A stretch of 64,000 nt of DNA from Prorocentrum cordatum (GCA_963575745.1 CAUYUJ010017830.1:105001-169000), one strand, 5' to 3'; shown: positions 11,728-22,512, counted from the stretch's first letter. Program-made: numbers and translations. The notes: generated from the letters alone by a model not told the origin.

Positions 11728-12040
11728 CCGTTGTATTGCAATTGCGTTTCGTTGCAATCGCACTGCATTTCAGTCGCATCGAATTTCATTGCGTCGCATT
11801 GCTTTGCAGTCACATCGCATTGCAATCGCACTGCGTTGCAATCGCATTGCGTTGCATTCATTTGCATTGCTTTGCAGTGTCTTGCATTAACCTGCATCGC
11901 TATATCTTTGTACCTGTTGCATAACTTTACATCGCTGTGCATTGATTGGCGCTTCTTCTCTTTGCTGTGCTTGGTATTGCGTTGCGCTGCTTTGCGTTGC
12001 TTTGCGCGGCGTTGCATGGCTTTGCATTGCTTTACACCGC
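11728..12040. repeat. (ATTGC)n-like degenerate repeat
   Basis: Some 300 bp of degenerate GCATTGCGTTGCATT units, cysteine- and leucine-rich in any frame. Confidence 0.8.
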
Positions 12041-12335
12041 CTAGATTGCACCACATACCTAGATTGCACCACATGTATTGCACCGCCTTGATTGCAAGGA
12101 ACCGTTGATTGTGGCCCACGCTGGCTAACATTGCATTGCTTTTGGCAGGGATGCTTGGGGTGTCGCCTTACGCGCGGCTGGAGCACGTGGCACTATTGGC
12201 GCAAGTGGAAGACTTGGTGCTTCTGGCGCACCAGGCGCTTGTCATGCTTCGGACGCTTGGGCACTTGCCGCAGCTGGTGCGAGTGCACACCTGGCGTCTG
12301 TCTCCAAATTCCTACTCCTCTACTCTTCCTACTCT
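12041..12335. repeat. GATTGCACCACAT dispersed repeat plus unassigned sequence
   Basis: 12041-12135 carries GATTGCACCACAT units and ends at a GGCCCACGCTGGCTAACATT string. It is paralogous to 23240-23395 (and partly 21660-21760), which ends GGTCCACGCTGGCTGACAT. From 12136 to 12335 nothing convincing was seen; a plus-strand frame rich in Leu/Ala/Val was noted and rejected. Confidence 0.55.
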
Positions 12336-12485
12336 TAGGTCGGGCATGTCCCCCTGCAGGCGGACTTTGGACGAAAAATAAAACATACCCCTAAAATGCT
12401 CACAAATAGCTGAAACATGCGAAAAGAAGCGTCCCCAGGCTAACTATTTTGAATCTTTATCCTGTAGAGGGACAGGCCCGACTTA
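12336..12485 (+). mobile_element. Family A element, copy 2
   Basis: 150 bp between TA dinucleotides. The left end is GGTCGGGCATGTCCCCCTGC and the right end GTAGAGGGACAGGCCCGACT. It lies 70 bp downstream, in gene sense, of the donor of the channel exon at 12556-12599, so it is intronic. Confidence 0.85.
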
Positions 12486-12555
12486 CTCCTGCTCATCCAC
12501 CTCTTCCCCGTCGTCCTCGACATAATTTTGGGACGTGGTTCCTCCCTGAGAAAGC

Positions 12556-12599
12556 CTCATGCACCCACGGACGAAGCTCTTGATGTCGACTTGGCTGTC
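12556..12599 (-). CDS. Channel exon: C-terminal half of EF-hand 2
   Basis: 44 bp after a GAAGAG acceptor, reading DSQVDIKSFVRGCM plus AG. The pattern (V)DI..FV.GC.RL is the distal half of the second EF-hand in dinoflagellate EF-hand channels, where an acidic loop start is followed by a short strand and the exiting helix. The donor is GC (AG|GCTTTC). Splicing AG to the G of the 9355 exon gives Arg. The proximal half of the loop (F+LLD.D) was not located; an alternative acceptor two bases upstream is possible. Confidence 0.72.
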
Positions 12600-12769
12600 C
12601 TCTTCCGTGCCAGGCGGCGCCAAGGGAGAGTCAAGGATGGATGAGTAGGACGATGATGATCGCGAGGCGAGACGAGCTGCCAAACAAATGAGCCACATCC
12701 AGACGGCGAGGATCAAGCACGGCTTCGAACCGAGCCCCCCCGGGCCTCCGAGGGTCTTCATGGGGGTGG

Positions 12770-12830
12770 GGAGGAGGAGGAGGAGGAGGAGGAGGAGGAG
12801 GAGGAGGTGGAGGAGGAGGAGGGGTGGAGA
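12770..12830. repeat. (GAG)n microsatellite
   Basis: Short GAG/GGA run; the poly-Leu minus frame across it is spurious. Confidence 0.85.
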
Positions 12831-13259
12831 TGGGAACATCTCGGGGTGCTTCCGGTGGGAGCGTAGCGTACCAGGATTGTTCTTGCTCCCTCTTGGCGTG
12901 AGGGGCGACGCTGATGCTGCTGCTGCTGCTGCTGCGCTTCGGCATGACATGTCCAGGACTTGTATTGTCACATGTGGTTTGGCACATCCGACTCGCTCTG
13001 CCACGGCCGAGGCAGCGTGGCTTCGCACTCGGAGCTGGCAGCGCGTCATACAACATGCAAACAGGTTCACGCCGCTGCAAGCCATCATGCATCAATAGAT
13101 GATTGCGGTAATTAGTGGGTGGAGGAAGAAGACGAGGACGATGATAATCAGGGGGGGAAAAGGGGTCGAGGAGGGAGCGAAGACTGGCGGAGGCGGGGGG
13201 TGGCGAATAATGAGAATAATCAGACGGATGAAGATGAGGAGGATGAGGGGCAATAATTG

Positions 13260-13475
13260 GGGATCCCAAGACCGTGCGGTGACAGACCGTGCGGTGACCT
13301 CGGAACCCCAAGAGACCTCACCGCACGGTCCGTCACCACACGGTTTTGGGACCCTGGAGGCTCCAGTCGCCCGAGACATCCTCGGAGAACGACCCAAGTC
13401 CCAAAACCGCGTGGTGACCCCGAATCCCCACCGACTCACCACACGGTGTGGTCACCACCCCGTTTGGGGGCCCCC
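13260..13475. repeat. Two small foldback elements (GTGCGGTGAC type)
   Basis: 13260-13358 has GATCCCAAGACCGTGCGGTGAC at one end and GTCACCACACGGTTTTGGGA at the other, near-perfect inverted arms. 13397-13475 is a second such pair (GTCCCAAAACCGCGTGGTGA and TCACCACCCCGTTTGGGG). A fragment of the same family is at about 2628-2690. Confidence 0.7.
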
Positions 13476-14403
13476 GAAATAAGAAGAGCGGGATGGGGAT
13501 TGGAGAGGACGATGCGGAAGGTGGTGCGCACCGGAGGAGCAAATACATCGAATTATGAAATGCCGCGCCGGAACCATTCTCTTTGCCATCGGCCTCGGGC
13601 AACCAATATTCACGCAGGACGCTGATCCGTGTCAAGCGATAGCGGCACCCAGCAAAACCAAACTTCTGAGCCGACTCCGCAAAGCAGGCGACGAGGCCGA
13701 GGCGTGAGGAAGTGTCTCCGGGCACGCGCCATCTGAACACCGATAAGGCCAGGGGTTGTTAAGGCGCCTGGTTATCATCTGCAAGATCGTCTACCCTTGG
13801 CCACGTTTGTACTCACGCAGAGCCTTGAATAAATGATGATAATGAAGAGCAGAGCGACGGATGAGCGAGGAAGAAGGATAGGCAGAGTCGCAATCCGACG
13901 AGGATGAGGATAATGAGAAAGAGCATGAGGAGACGATAGAGAGAGAGAGAGAGAGATAGAGAGAGATCGAGAGAGAGGGAAAGAGCGAGAGAGAGAGAGA
14001 GAGAGAACGAGATATATGAGATGGGTGCCCATACGGCCATGAAGCTGCTGCGGAGACAGAAGCGCTGATGGGGTGGTGGGCAGGCCTGGTCGCAGGGGCC
14101 GTGCGACCAATGTGCGAGGCAGCTCGTGGTCATTCGGGGACGCGACAGCTTGCATCGCCGATCTGCTCTGCGTGCGGGCGGGATGGGGAGGGGGTGCGCC
14201 CACATCGCTGCCTGAGTGTAGCCCTTCGCAGGGATGCTGCAACTCGTGCCAACCACCTCCTGATTCGTGGCTAACTTCCCATTTGGCCTTGCACATTCAG
14301 CATGTCTGCTACACATGTCTTGAAATAAGACCAGCTCGAACTAATCGCACTGGAACTGGGACACACCATCGGAGGTACATCGAAACAGAGCGCGCAAGCC
14401 CAC
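13476..14403. other. Intronic sequence with a (GA)n run
   Basis: The stretch 13926-14012 is a GA/GATA microsatellite. The rest is unique sequence without a recognised domain. Confidence 0.5.
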
Positions 14404-14451
14404 CCAATCCGGGGTCGCGTCACAGAGAGTATCGAAGAAATTCTGCACGTT
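14404..14451 (-). CDS. Possible exon, function unknown
   Basis: Between a CCAGCAG acceptor and a TGG|GTGGGC donor the minus strand reads NVQNFFDTLCDATPDW, 16 residues of protein-like composition. It falls between channel EF-hand exons and could be a channel exon, but I cannot align it to a specific part of the family. Confidence 0.3.
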
Positions 14452-15126
14452 CTGCTGGTTGAGACCTCACTTGCTGGCAACCCTCTGCAGCACACCCTGT
14501 GACAACACCCCGCTGGCAAATTCTGAGCTGACCATGCGCTCACCGGCGTAGCCCACTAGAGACAATGTAAACAAACATTGGGCATCGGCCTTGACCCCAT
14601 GCCCCATGGCTGCACACGTCTGTCACCATTATCCCCCTCCTGGTGTTCTTCCTCCCCCCTATCCCTGCTCCTCGTGCGCTTCCTCTCCTGCTGCTCCTCC
14701 TCCTGCCCCTCCTCTGGTCCTCAAGGAGCATCCATAAGATCAGCAGGAGAGCGCGAGGGCACGAGGAGGGACACGACGAGGGAGACACTGACGGTGAGGG
14801 CGAGGGAGACGGAGACATGGGAAATGACTCGTACATACTTGCAAGTGTGAGGACGACGCGGAGAATGGCGAGTTCTTCCTCTCCGCACGCAGAAAACAAA
14901 TCTCGTGGCAACACTTCTTAGAATAGGACGCCGGGAAAGCGCTCTCCACAGATGGCTTCGCGAAATCCTCACCCTCGAAGCGCCAGCTCCCAACATCTGC
15001 TGCGGGTGGGCCGCTGCAGGTGGGCCGCCGGCCTCCGTGGGTGCGAGAGCCCAGTTCTCGCAGTCCTTCGCCCGCCGGCGAGCCGACGCCCGCCGGCCCC
15101 CGTGGGTCGACAGGGGCCGACTTGTC

Positions 15127-15154
15127 AGAGCGTCCAGGCATCGAGATCGGCCAG
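15127..15154 (-). CDS. Possible channel exon fragment (between EF-hands)
   Basis: The minus strand reads LADLDAWTL followed by T and a GA donor. In dinoflagellate EF-hand channels the linker between EF-hands commonly reads like L...DAWTLF.LLD, and the leftover T would start the expected Phe codon. No AG acceptor lies directly upstream (C-runs only), so the 5' border is unknown and the match may be chance. Confidence 0.3.
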
Positions 15155-15529
15155 TAGGGGGGCGTCCAAGAGGGGGGGGGGGCGCAAATCATGGCCAGCG
15201 GCACGTGCGCGGCCCAGGGGGGGGGGGCCAGGGACGCGACGAAAAAAAAGGAGAGGCGCCGTGAAATCTGGGGAAATATCATGCCCCCCGCCAGTGATCC
15301 CCCCCCTCCCCTCCTAGTCATCACCCCCCTCTTTGCCACCCCCGAACGAGACGTGCATGGCAGATCGGGGCCAGACCGCACCAGAACACGAGAGGGATCC
15401 CGTCTTCGCTCCCCTGCCAGCGTTCCCTCCGCCCGCCCGCGCGGCGGAGCGCCCGGGTGGCCTCCCGCGCCGAGCACGGTGGCCTGAGCAGGCCCGTATC
15501 ACCTCCTGATCCTGTGAACGGACTGGCAG

Positions 15530-15700
15530 TGATGGGCGTGTTCTCCACCACAACCACCATACGTTGGAGGGGGAGGGGGTCCTCCTCCTCCTCCTTCTCC
15601 TCCTCCTCCTCCTCTTCATCGTCGTCCTCCTCCTCCTTCCCCCCCATCCAACTTATGGTGGCTGTGGTGGTGGTGAACAGGCCCATCAGGCAGAACGCAC
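15530..15700. repeat. Large inverted repeat around a CCT run
   Basis: GGGCGTGTTCTCCACCAC..CCACCATACGTTGG at about 15534-15570 is matched in reverse by CCAACTTATGGTGG..GGTGAACAGGCCC at about 15648-15685, with (CCT)n between. It can fold into a stem of about 40 bp. Confidence 0.6.
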
Positions 15701-16237
15701 ACATCCACTTCCGATGACACCGGATCACGCAAGGCGGGCTGCCGAGGAACGCTGAGCAAACTCGTAGAGTGGGCAAGCTTCAGCCGGGTGGTTCAACCGG
15801 TTTGTCGCGCGCCATCCGTGCAGCATCGAACCCGCGCCTCTCGATCGAGATGGCTCGTGTCTGTGCTGCTCGAGTGATGTGCTGCTCGTGTGATGGAGTG
15901 TCTCTCGATCGAGATGGCTCGTGCCCGAGCCGAAGCAGTGTCTGTGCTGCTCGTGTGATGGAACAGCGGGCTGCTCTTGCGATGAGGCCGACCCTTCGGC
16001 TGTGCTCACGCTGGGCAGGTCGCGCCGTCAGAAAACTCTGGCCACGTGGGCGAGTGCCACAACGCTGAAGCGAGCAGCAAACACAGACAGAGAGACAAAG
16101 ACGCCGCGTCACGAGACCACGCATCGGACCATGCCCCGGAAGACAGCTCACACGCTCCGGGACCGCTCCTCGGGGAGCCGCTGCAGGGAGAGACACAACA
16201 CGCGCAACATCTGGACAGATTCCACGCCACACTTGGG
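15701..16237. other. No gene seen
   Basis: Contains near-duplicate CTCGATCGAGATGGCTCGTG strings at about 15840 and 15905 and otherwise unassigned GC-rich sequence. Confidence 0.45.
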
Positions 16238-16463
16238 CGCCCGAGCTATCCGGGGTAACTCGGGTCCGGGGTAACTCGGGTTTGGATTCCCGAAAAAGGA
16301 ACCCGAGTTAGCCCTGACCCGAGTTACCCCTGATGATGTGGGGCTCTGGACGCCCGAATTATCCGGGGTAACTCGGGTCCGGGGTAACTCGGGTTTGGAT
16401 TCCCGAAAAACGAACCCGAGTTATCCCTGACCCGAGTTACCCCTGATGATTCGGGGCTCTGAC
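16238..16463. repeat. Two tandem 113-bp foldback units
   Basis: Units at 16238-16350 and 16351-16463. Each has GGGGTAACTCGGG on the left and CCCGAGTTACCCC on the right, with an internal ACTCGGGTTTGG and AACCCGAGTTA pair, so each unit is itself an inverted repeat. Confidence 0.85.
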
Positions 16464-17124
16464 ACACCTCTGCCCGCGGAGGCTGCCGCCCGGAGGCCTC
16501 CACGCCGAGGAGGCGCCGCGCACGCGGGGCGAGGGGCACCTCGAGGCTCTGCTCTTCTGGGAGGTCGCCGCCCGCAAGGCCGCCACACGGAGCAAGCAGC
16601 AAGAAACGCAAGCAGGACGCGCTGCGCCTCAACAGCACGTTGCCGAAGGCTGCCGGCAGGAAGCCGCCAAGCGGGGGTAGAAACCGAGCGAGCAAGACAA
16701 GCCGCACATCAGAATTCCACTCTCGGAGGCTGCCGCCCAGAAGCCGCCACACGGACGGAGGCACTGCGCCAGAGCGACTCACGCTGTCCGAAGAGAGCTA
16801 CCGTCGTAAGAGCAACCCGCCGTTCTCATACGAACGGCCCTCCCACATCACAAGAACGAATCATCCTTGCCACACGATCGACCCAAAGGGCCGGAAGAAC
16901 ATATGTTTCTTGCTGCAGCGGGCTGGTGCAACCCCACTCACCAAGTGTCCGGCAACGGGAGCCGTCCAGAGCGAGCGCCCAGACATCCGCGCGGCTTCCC
17001 CCATAGATCACGACTTGCTCGCGGCGAAGCCCTTTCCTCCCGATCCTTCTGCTCCTGCCGTTTCCGCTCATAATGCCGCTGCTGGTCCCTCCCTTCTTCT
17101 CCCCGCCCAGGGGGGGGGCGGGAC
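16464..17124. other. GC-rich intronic sequence
   Basis: Contains partly repeated GGCTGCCGCC..GAAGCC(G/T)CCA strings near 16485, 16560, 16650 and 16728. No exon was recognised on either strand. Confidence 0.4.
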
Positions 17125-17239
17125 CCAACAAGTGCAAGAGCAGAGGGATGCGGCCCTTTTCGATCCCGTCGTTGAACTGCTCCTTAGTGAGGCATCCGCT
17201 CTTGTCGGCATCCACGTCGATGCAGAGCCTCTCCAGTTC
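17125..17239 (-). CDS. Channel exon: EF-hand 1
   Basis: 115 bp after a TTTGCACAG acceptor, with a GT donor (TTGG|GTCCCG). It reads ELERLC, then IDVDADKSGCLTKEQF, then NDGIEKGRIPLLLHLL. The 12-residue loop DADKSGCLTKEQ has D, D, S, G and hydrophobic L at the canonical positions 1, 3, 5, 6 and 8. Position 12, normally Glu, is Gln, which would weaken calcium binding. The trailing IEKGRIPLLLHLLG matches the helix that follows the first EF-hand in dinoflagellate voltage-gated channels. It starts in phase 0 and ends in phase 1. Confidence 0.75.
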
Positions 17240-17383
17240 CTGTGCAAATTTTATGCCCCGCGCCACTCTGACAAGTGGAGTGAGCTGCGCGCTTCGTGGG
17301 GGGTGCAGCTGTGGTGGCGACGGAGTCACTGCAGAAACATCTACCGAACCAAGTGCGACAGGATCATGGGGGGGCGCGGAAAT

Positions 17384-17604
17384 ATTGCAAGGTCCTTGGG
17401 GACCCAGGAGAATGAAGGGGCACCAGGACACACAAATAAATACACACAAATAAAAGGATCCCCCATATTTTCTTTTATTTTCTGGGTTTTCGTCTTCCCC
17501 CCCACTTCCCATATGTTCCCATATTTACTTGGGGATCGACGATTAATTGTGCCTGTGTGTGTGTTTTCCTTGCTGGATATTGCAAAGTCCTTGGGGACCC
17601 AGGA
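17384..17604. repeat. Family C insertion between 29-bp direct repeats
   Basis: The string ATATTGCAA(G/A)GTCCTTGGGG plus ACCCAGGAG occurs at about 17384-17412 and 17576-17604. Between them is a sequence with ACACACAAATAAA and GATCGACGATTAATTG shared with 28048-28205. The direct repeats look like a target duplication or a slippage product. Confidence 0.65.
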
Positions 17605-17716
17605 GGAGCATTTTACGGGGGGCTGCCCAGCGAGGATGTCCAGGGGTGGGCCGCAGAAGCAGGGATTGCAGTGGTAACCTCAGCACGTCAAGCCTCCTTC
17701 TGCGGCGGTTTGCCTG

Positions 17717-17896
17717 TACAGTCGGGGGCTTGACCTAAGGAGCCCAAAATAAGGAACGAGGCCCCTTTTCTCCATGAGTTAAACTTCGATTTCCGATCGA
17801 AAACATAAGGAAAACCTGAGGCAAGCTGCGAAACACTTAAGGAACGCGGAGCCCCTCCCCAACGAAAAGGGTTCCTTCTTCAGGGCACCGACTGTA
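17717..17896 (+). mobile_element. Family B element, copy 3
   Basis: 180 bp with TA at both ends, left CAGTCGGGGGCTTGACC and right CAGGGCACCGACTG. The body is nearly identical to 26423-26601. Confidence 0.88.
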
Positions 17897-18595
17897 TCTG
17901 GGGGCGCAAACAACAATGAACAGTTCCACCTCCTGAACCTTTGCCGTCGCCGCGCGGTCCTTTGCGTATCCCCTCTCCTCTGCGTCTAAATTCATCGCCT
18001 GCTGCTCTTTGTTCGGGGTCAAGCTCTGCATCGCGTTGTCGACGAAGATTCCTGGCAGCTTCAAACTGCCTGACGCTACTGTATCGCAATCTCCCCTGGC
18101 CGCTGCCATTTGAGATATGCACTGCCTGGTGCAACGCCTGTGTCCAATAACGGCTTGGAATCGAAGGGGGATGAGTGGAGTCCAAGTGGAGTGAGAAACG
18201 ACTCGCGCCCTGGTGAGCAGCATGGGCAATGACCACAATGAACGGATTGGAACACAGATGGGCTGGGAAACCGTCTGCTTCCAGACAAAAAACAATACAC
18301 ATTTGCATAGGTGATGCACTGCTACCCTCAGGCACGTGATGAAAACAATACCCCCCATATTATAGGACCCCCGCCGCGCATCACCTTTCCTTGAGGATCA
18401 CGGCGCCCATGTGGCGAACGGAGTCCATGCCCACAGGGCCGCGAATGGTATTCCCAAGTTGTGAAATTGGAAAGCTGCTCACATGGGCGAACGGGGGCGG
18501 GTTGCCGAATCGATTCGTGATTGACATTTTGTGCATCTTCCCCACTGTCCCAACACAATGCAAGCACTTAGGGGCTCTCCCTTCTCCTCTAAGGA
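17897..18595. other. No gene seen
   Basis: Unique sequence; frames on both strands lack domains. Confidence 0.45.
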
Positions 18596-18976
18596 ACTGG
18601 GCATGGCTGGCGGCCTGGCGGCTCCGTGCTCGCCGTCGCCGCCCCGACGCCGCCTCGTCGCCGCCCATCGTCTGGGCATGGTTGGCGGTCCAGCGGCTCC
18701 GTGCTCGCCGTCGCCGCCCCGACGCCTCCTCGTCGCCGCCTCGTCGCCGCCTCGTCGTCTGGGCCCACGTGGCGGTCTGGCGGCTCCGTGCTCGCCGTCG
18801 CCGCCCCGTCGCCGCCTCGTCGCCGCCCGTCGTCGGGGCCCAGGTGGCGATCTGGCGTTTCCGTGGTCACCGTCGCCGCCTCGTCGCCGCCAATTCGCCG
18901 CCTAGATTGTACTATATATATATATATGTATATGTATATATATACACATATATTATACATATATATATATATATGT
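18596..18976. repeat. Short GCCGTCGCCGCC tandem array and (AT)n tract
   Basis: Four copies of about 75 bp built on GGCTCCGTGCTCGCCGTCGC up to 18905. A TATATATA/TATACACATA tract follows at 18914-18976. Confidence 0.8.
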
Positions 18977-18990
18977 ATACATCTCAAGGT

Positions 18991-19650
18991 GAGGGGGCCG
19001 AACGGTCATTCATTGTCCCTGGGTGCGCGGCTGAAATGGGGATCCGTGGTGGGGATTCTGTTTGTTGCGTTGTTGTTGTTTGTTGTCGTCGTCGCATCCA
19101 CGACACACCCGCGACCCACCCCGCGACCCACCCCGCAAACCACCCCGCGACTTACCCGCGACTTACCCGTGACCCACCCCGCGAACCACCTGCGACCCAC
19201 CCCGCGACCCACCCGCGACCCACCCGCGACCCACCCGCGACCCACCCCGCGACCCAGCCGCGACCCAGCTGCGACCCAACCACGACCCAACAGCGACCCA
19301 CCCGCGACCGACCCACCTTGGTTTAACCTAAAAAATCGAAGCCTGCGGCGGGCTGGTTGTAAACGTTGTGAAACTTTGGCGCCTGCGGCGGGCTTCTCCG
19401 GAGTTTCGCAGACTGCCGACGTCCCCACCGCCCCCTCATTCTTATGCGCATTTGCGGGGTGCTATGGCATTTATAAGCGCTAGAACCACGCGCGCGCTTC
19501 GCGCGCAGTAAGGTTCTAGCAAGCTCTAGTTGTAGTCTCAAATGATCGGCATAGGAGGACATATCAGAATGAGGGGGCCGAACGGTCAATCATTGTCCCT
19601 GGGTGCGTGGCTGACAAGGGAATCCGTGGTGAGGATTCTGCATGTTGTTG
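18991..19650. repeat. Direct repeat pair 580 bp apart flanking a GACCCACC block
   Basis: GAGGGGGCCGAACGGTCA.TCATTGTCCCTGGGTGCG... occurs at 18991-19070 and 19571-19650. Between them are (GCGACCCACCC)n at 19100-19315, two GCCTGCGGCGGGCT strings and the hairpin at 19479-19520. Confidence 0.75.
19479..19520. other. GC-rich hairpin
   Basis: GCTAGAACC and GGTTCTAGC form a 9-bp stem. The loop contains CGCGCGCGCTTCGCGCGC, which pairs with itself, so a two-stem cruciform is possible. Confidence 0.7.
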
Positions 19651-19807
19651 TTGAACTCTCACTTCTGAAGAATAATTATTGTTGATCCCCCCCGTCCGGT
19701 GCACATGGTTTTTTCTATTGAAGTGTCCTTCCCGGGGCTCGCACCCTGTTTTTACAAGAGAAAATCTTCAAGGTCAAACTATGTCGTTGGCCCTCGGTTT
19801 ACAACAA

Positions 19808-20040
19808 CAGCGGCTCCCGCCTGATACTTCCTCACAATTGATTGAAGAATCGCGTTCTCGCTTGGGACTTCCTTGCAATTTACCACTGGCTCGCGGCTCC
19901 CGCTTGATACTTCCTCACAAGTTATTGAAGAATCGCGCTCTCGCTTGGGACTTCCTCGCGACTTACCACCGAATCGCGGCTCCCGTTTGATACTTCCCCA
20001 CAATTTATGTAGATGCCGTTCCTCGCCACTCAAGAATCGC
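19808..20040. repeat. Three copies of an 84-bp unit
   Basis: CGGCTCCCGC(C/T)TGATACTTCC anchors lie at about 19811, 19894 and 19978; each unit contains GAAGAATCGCG(T/C)TCTCGCTTGG. Confidence 0.8.
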
Positions 20041-20194
20041 GCCCCCGCTACAAATTGCCTGGCGGTTCAAACAAAATTTACGTTTCAACGACCCGCCCGC
20101 TCGACCCGCCCGTTTGGGCCTGCCCGCCCGACCAGCCCGTTAGGGACTGCAGTCGCCGCTCGCTGCTCTTCGCCCGCCTTCGATGCCCTTCGCT

Positions 20195-21375
20195 GCCCGT
20201 GCTGGATCGCGGTCGCCTTCGCTCGCTGCCCTTCGTGGCCCCGTTGCTGCCCTCAGTGGCCCGTCGCTGCCCATTGTGGCCCCGCATTATATGCCCTTCG
20301 TGGTCCCCGCTCGCAGTCGCCCGTCGTGGCCCCATACGCATGCCCTTCGTCGCCCCGCTGTCGCCCTTCGTGGCCCTCTCGCTGCCCTTCGAAGCCCGCT
20401 TTCTGCCCTCAGTGGCCCCGCTGTCGCCCTCTGTGGCCCCACTTGCCCATGCCCTTCGTGGCCCCCGCTCGCAGTCGCCCGTCGTGGCCCCGTATGCATG
20501 CCCTTCGTGGCCCCGCTGTCGCCCTTCGTGGCCCCCTCTCTGCCCTTCGTGGCCCCGTTTCTGCCCTCAGCGGTCCCGTCGCTGCCCTCAGTGGCCCCGG
20601 ATTAATTGCCCTTCGTGGCCCCCGCTCGTTCGCGCCCGTCGTGGTCCCATACGCATGCGTTTCGTCGCCCCGCTGTCGCCCTTCGTGGCCCCCTCGCTGC
20701 CCTTGGTGGCCCACTTTCTGCGTTCAGTGGCCCCGCTGTCGCCTTTTCTGGCCCCATTTACGAATGCCCTTCGTGGCCCCCGCTCGTTCGCGCCCGTCGC
20801 GGCCCCATATGCATACCCTTCGTGGCCCCGCTGTCGCCCTTCGTGGCCCCCTCTCAGCCCTTCGTGGCCCCGTTTCTGCCCTCAGCGGCTCCGTCGCTGC
20901 CCTCTGCGGCCTCCTATACGTATGCCCTTCGTGGCCCCCGCTCGCAGTCGCCCGTCGTGGCCCCATACGCATGTCCTTCGTCGCCCCGCTGTCGCCATTC
21001 GTGGCCCTCTCGCTGCCCTTCGTGGCTCATTTTCTGCGCTCAGTGGCCCCGCTATCGCCCTTTCTGGCCCCATATATGTATGCCCTTCGTGGCCCCCGCT
21101 CGTTCGCGCCTGTCGTGGCCCTATATGCATGCCCTTCGTGGCCCCGCTGTCGCTCTTCGTGGCCCCCTCTCTGCCCTTCGTGGCCTCGTTTCTGCCCTCA
21201 GCGGCCCCGTCGCTGCCCTCTGCGGCCCCCTATGCGTATGCCCTTCGTGGCCCCCGCTCGCAGTCGCCCGTCGTGGCCCCATACGCATGCCCTTCGTAGC
21301 CCCGCTGTCGCCCTTCGTGGCCCTCTCGCTGCCCTTCGTGGCCCCTTTGCTGCCCTCAGTGGCCCCGCTGTCGAC
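20195..21375. repeat. 158-bp higher-order minisatellite, about 7 units
   Basis: The anchor GCTCG(CAG/TTC)CG.CCGTCG lies at 20309, 20467, 20624, 20782, 20940, 21099 and 21256. Each unit is made of GCCCTTCGTGGCCCC subrepeats. The long frames of P, F, V, A and L across it are repeat products. Confidence 0.9.
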
Positions 21376-21974
21376 GTTGCAATGATACCGCGCCCGCCCA
21401 AGTCACTCGCACTGAAGTGCCGACCGGGGAGTCCCCAGCGGTCAGCGCCACCGAGGCCGCGTCGGTCGCGCCAAATTAGCTGGCCGGTGCGCGCGTGTGT
21501 ATGCGCGGGCTGGCGCGGCCGCAGAGGTGCACCAACCAACGCCAAACACTCATCGCAATCGCCGCCGCATGATGGGTTTTGGAAACCAAGTTGCGGGTGG
21601 GTGGGTGGGATGTTCGCAAGAGCATGGGCTGTGTCAGCTCGTTTGTAAAACCAACAGCGCCACATCGATTGCACCACGTCGGTTGCACAGCACTGCGCAC
21701 CACATATATTGCACCACGCAGATTGCCCCTCATGTGTTGCACAACGCAGTCTGCACCTATGTATTCTCCTTTCTAAAAGACTAATAAATTCTACCCCCCC
21801 CCCGGACTTCTTGGTTACCCCGCGCGTGCTGTAAATTACATATGATTCTGACCACATGTCCATCCTAAATATGAATCCATACCATCCCAGCCAAGCCGGG
21901 TTCCCCCCCCCTGCGGTTCCCTTGTAAAAAAACACTATGCGGTGACATTTTTTGTTCCAACATAGCACTTTTTC
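21376..21974. other. Dispersed repeat fragment and unassigned sequence
   Basis: 21590-21760 contains GTTGCGGGTGGG..GGGATGTT and GATTGCACCAC strings also found in order at 23170-23330. The remainder is unassigned. Confidence 0.5.
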
Positions 21975-22440
21975 GCTAATCCCTTGCAAACAATAGGACG
22001 AAGTGCACACGCGCGCGTCGTGGCGCGCGCATGCCGGAATCCTTCAAAAACCTTCGGTTCCGGAGAGATTTCAAAATTGAATTTCCAAAAAACATAAAAA
22101 AACACATGGTTTCGCAACACTGATTCAAAGAAAAACTTACGCGCGAGCTCTTGCGAAATCTTAAGAAAACCATAGGTTTTCCAAGATTTTCACAAAATGC
22201 TACCAAACGGGCTTCGCGCGCGCGCATGTCGAAATCTGTCGAACGCTCTTGCGCGTGTGCCGTCGCGAGAATCCTCTGCAAAAAATGGGACGAAGTGCAG
22301 ACGCGCGCGTCGTCGCGGGCGTATGCCGAAATCCTTCAAAAACCTTCGGTTTCGGAAGCATTTCGAAATCGTGCGTCCAAAAAACCTACAAAAACAAAAG
22401 GTTTCGCAACACGGGTTTTCAACAAAATTGTGCGCGCGCG
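21975..22440. repeat. 291-bp tandem duplication
   Basis: The block around GGACGAAGTGCACACGCGCG (about 21997) recurs at about 22288 (GGACGAAGTGCAGACGCGCG). Both are followed by AATCCTTCAAAAACCTTCGG and later GGTTTCGCAACAC. Confidence 0.8.
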
Positions 22441-22480
22441 CTCTTGCGTCGTCGTCGTCGTCGTCGTCCTCCCTCCTCCC

Positions 22481-22512
<32 letters not shown>

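Noticed and set aside
12109-12381. Plus-strand frame with LEHVALLAQVEDLVLLAHQA
   Set aside because: Low-complexity Leu/Ala/Val sequence with GCGCTTGG-like repeats and no motif; it overlaps a dispersed repeat and a family A element.
15321-15776. Hydrophobic minus-strand stretch KWMCAFCLMGLFTTTTATI as a possible S6
   Set aside because: It is one arm of the inverted repeat at 15530-15700, and it lies downstream of EF-hand 1, where S6 cannot be.
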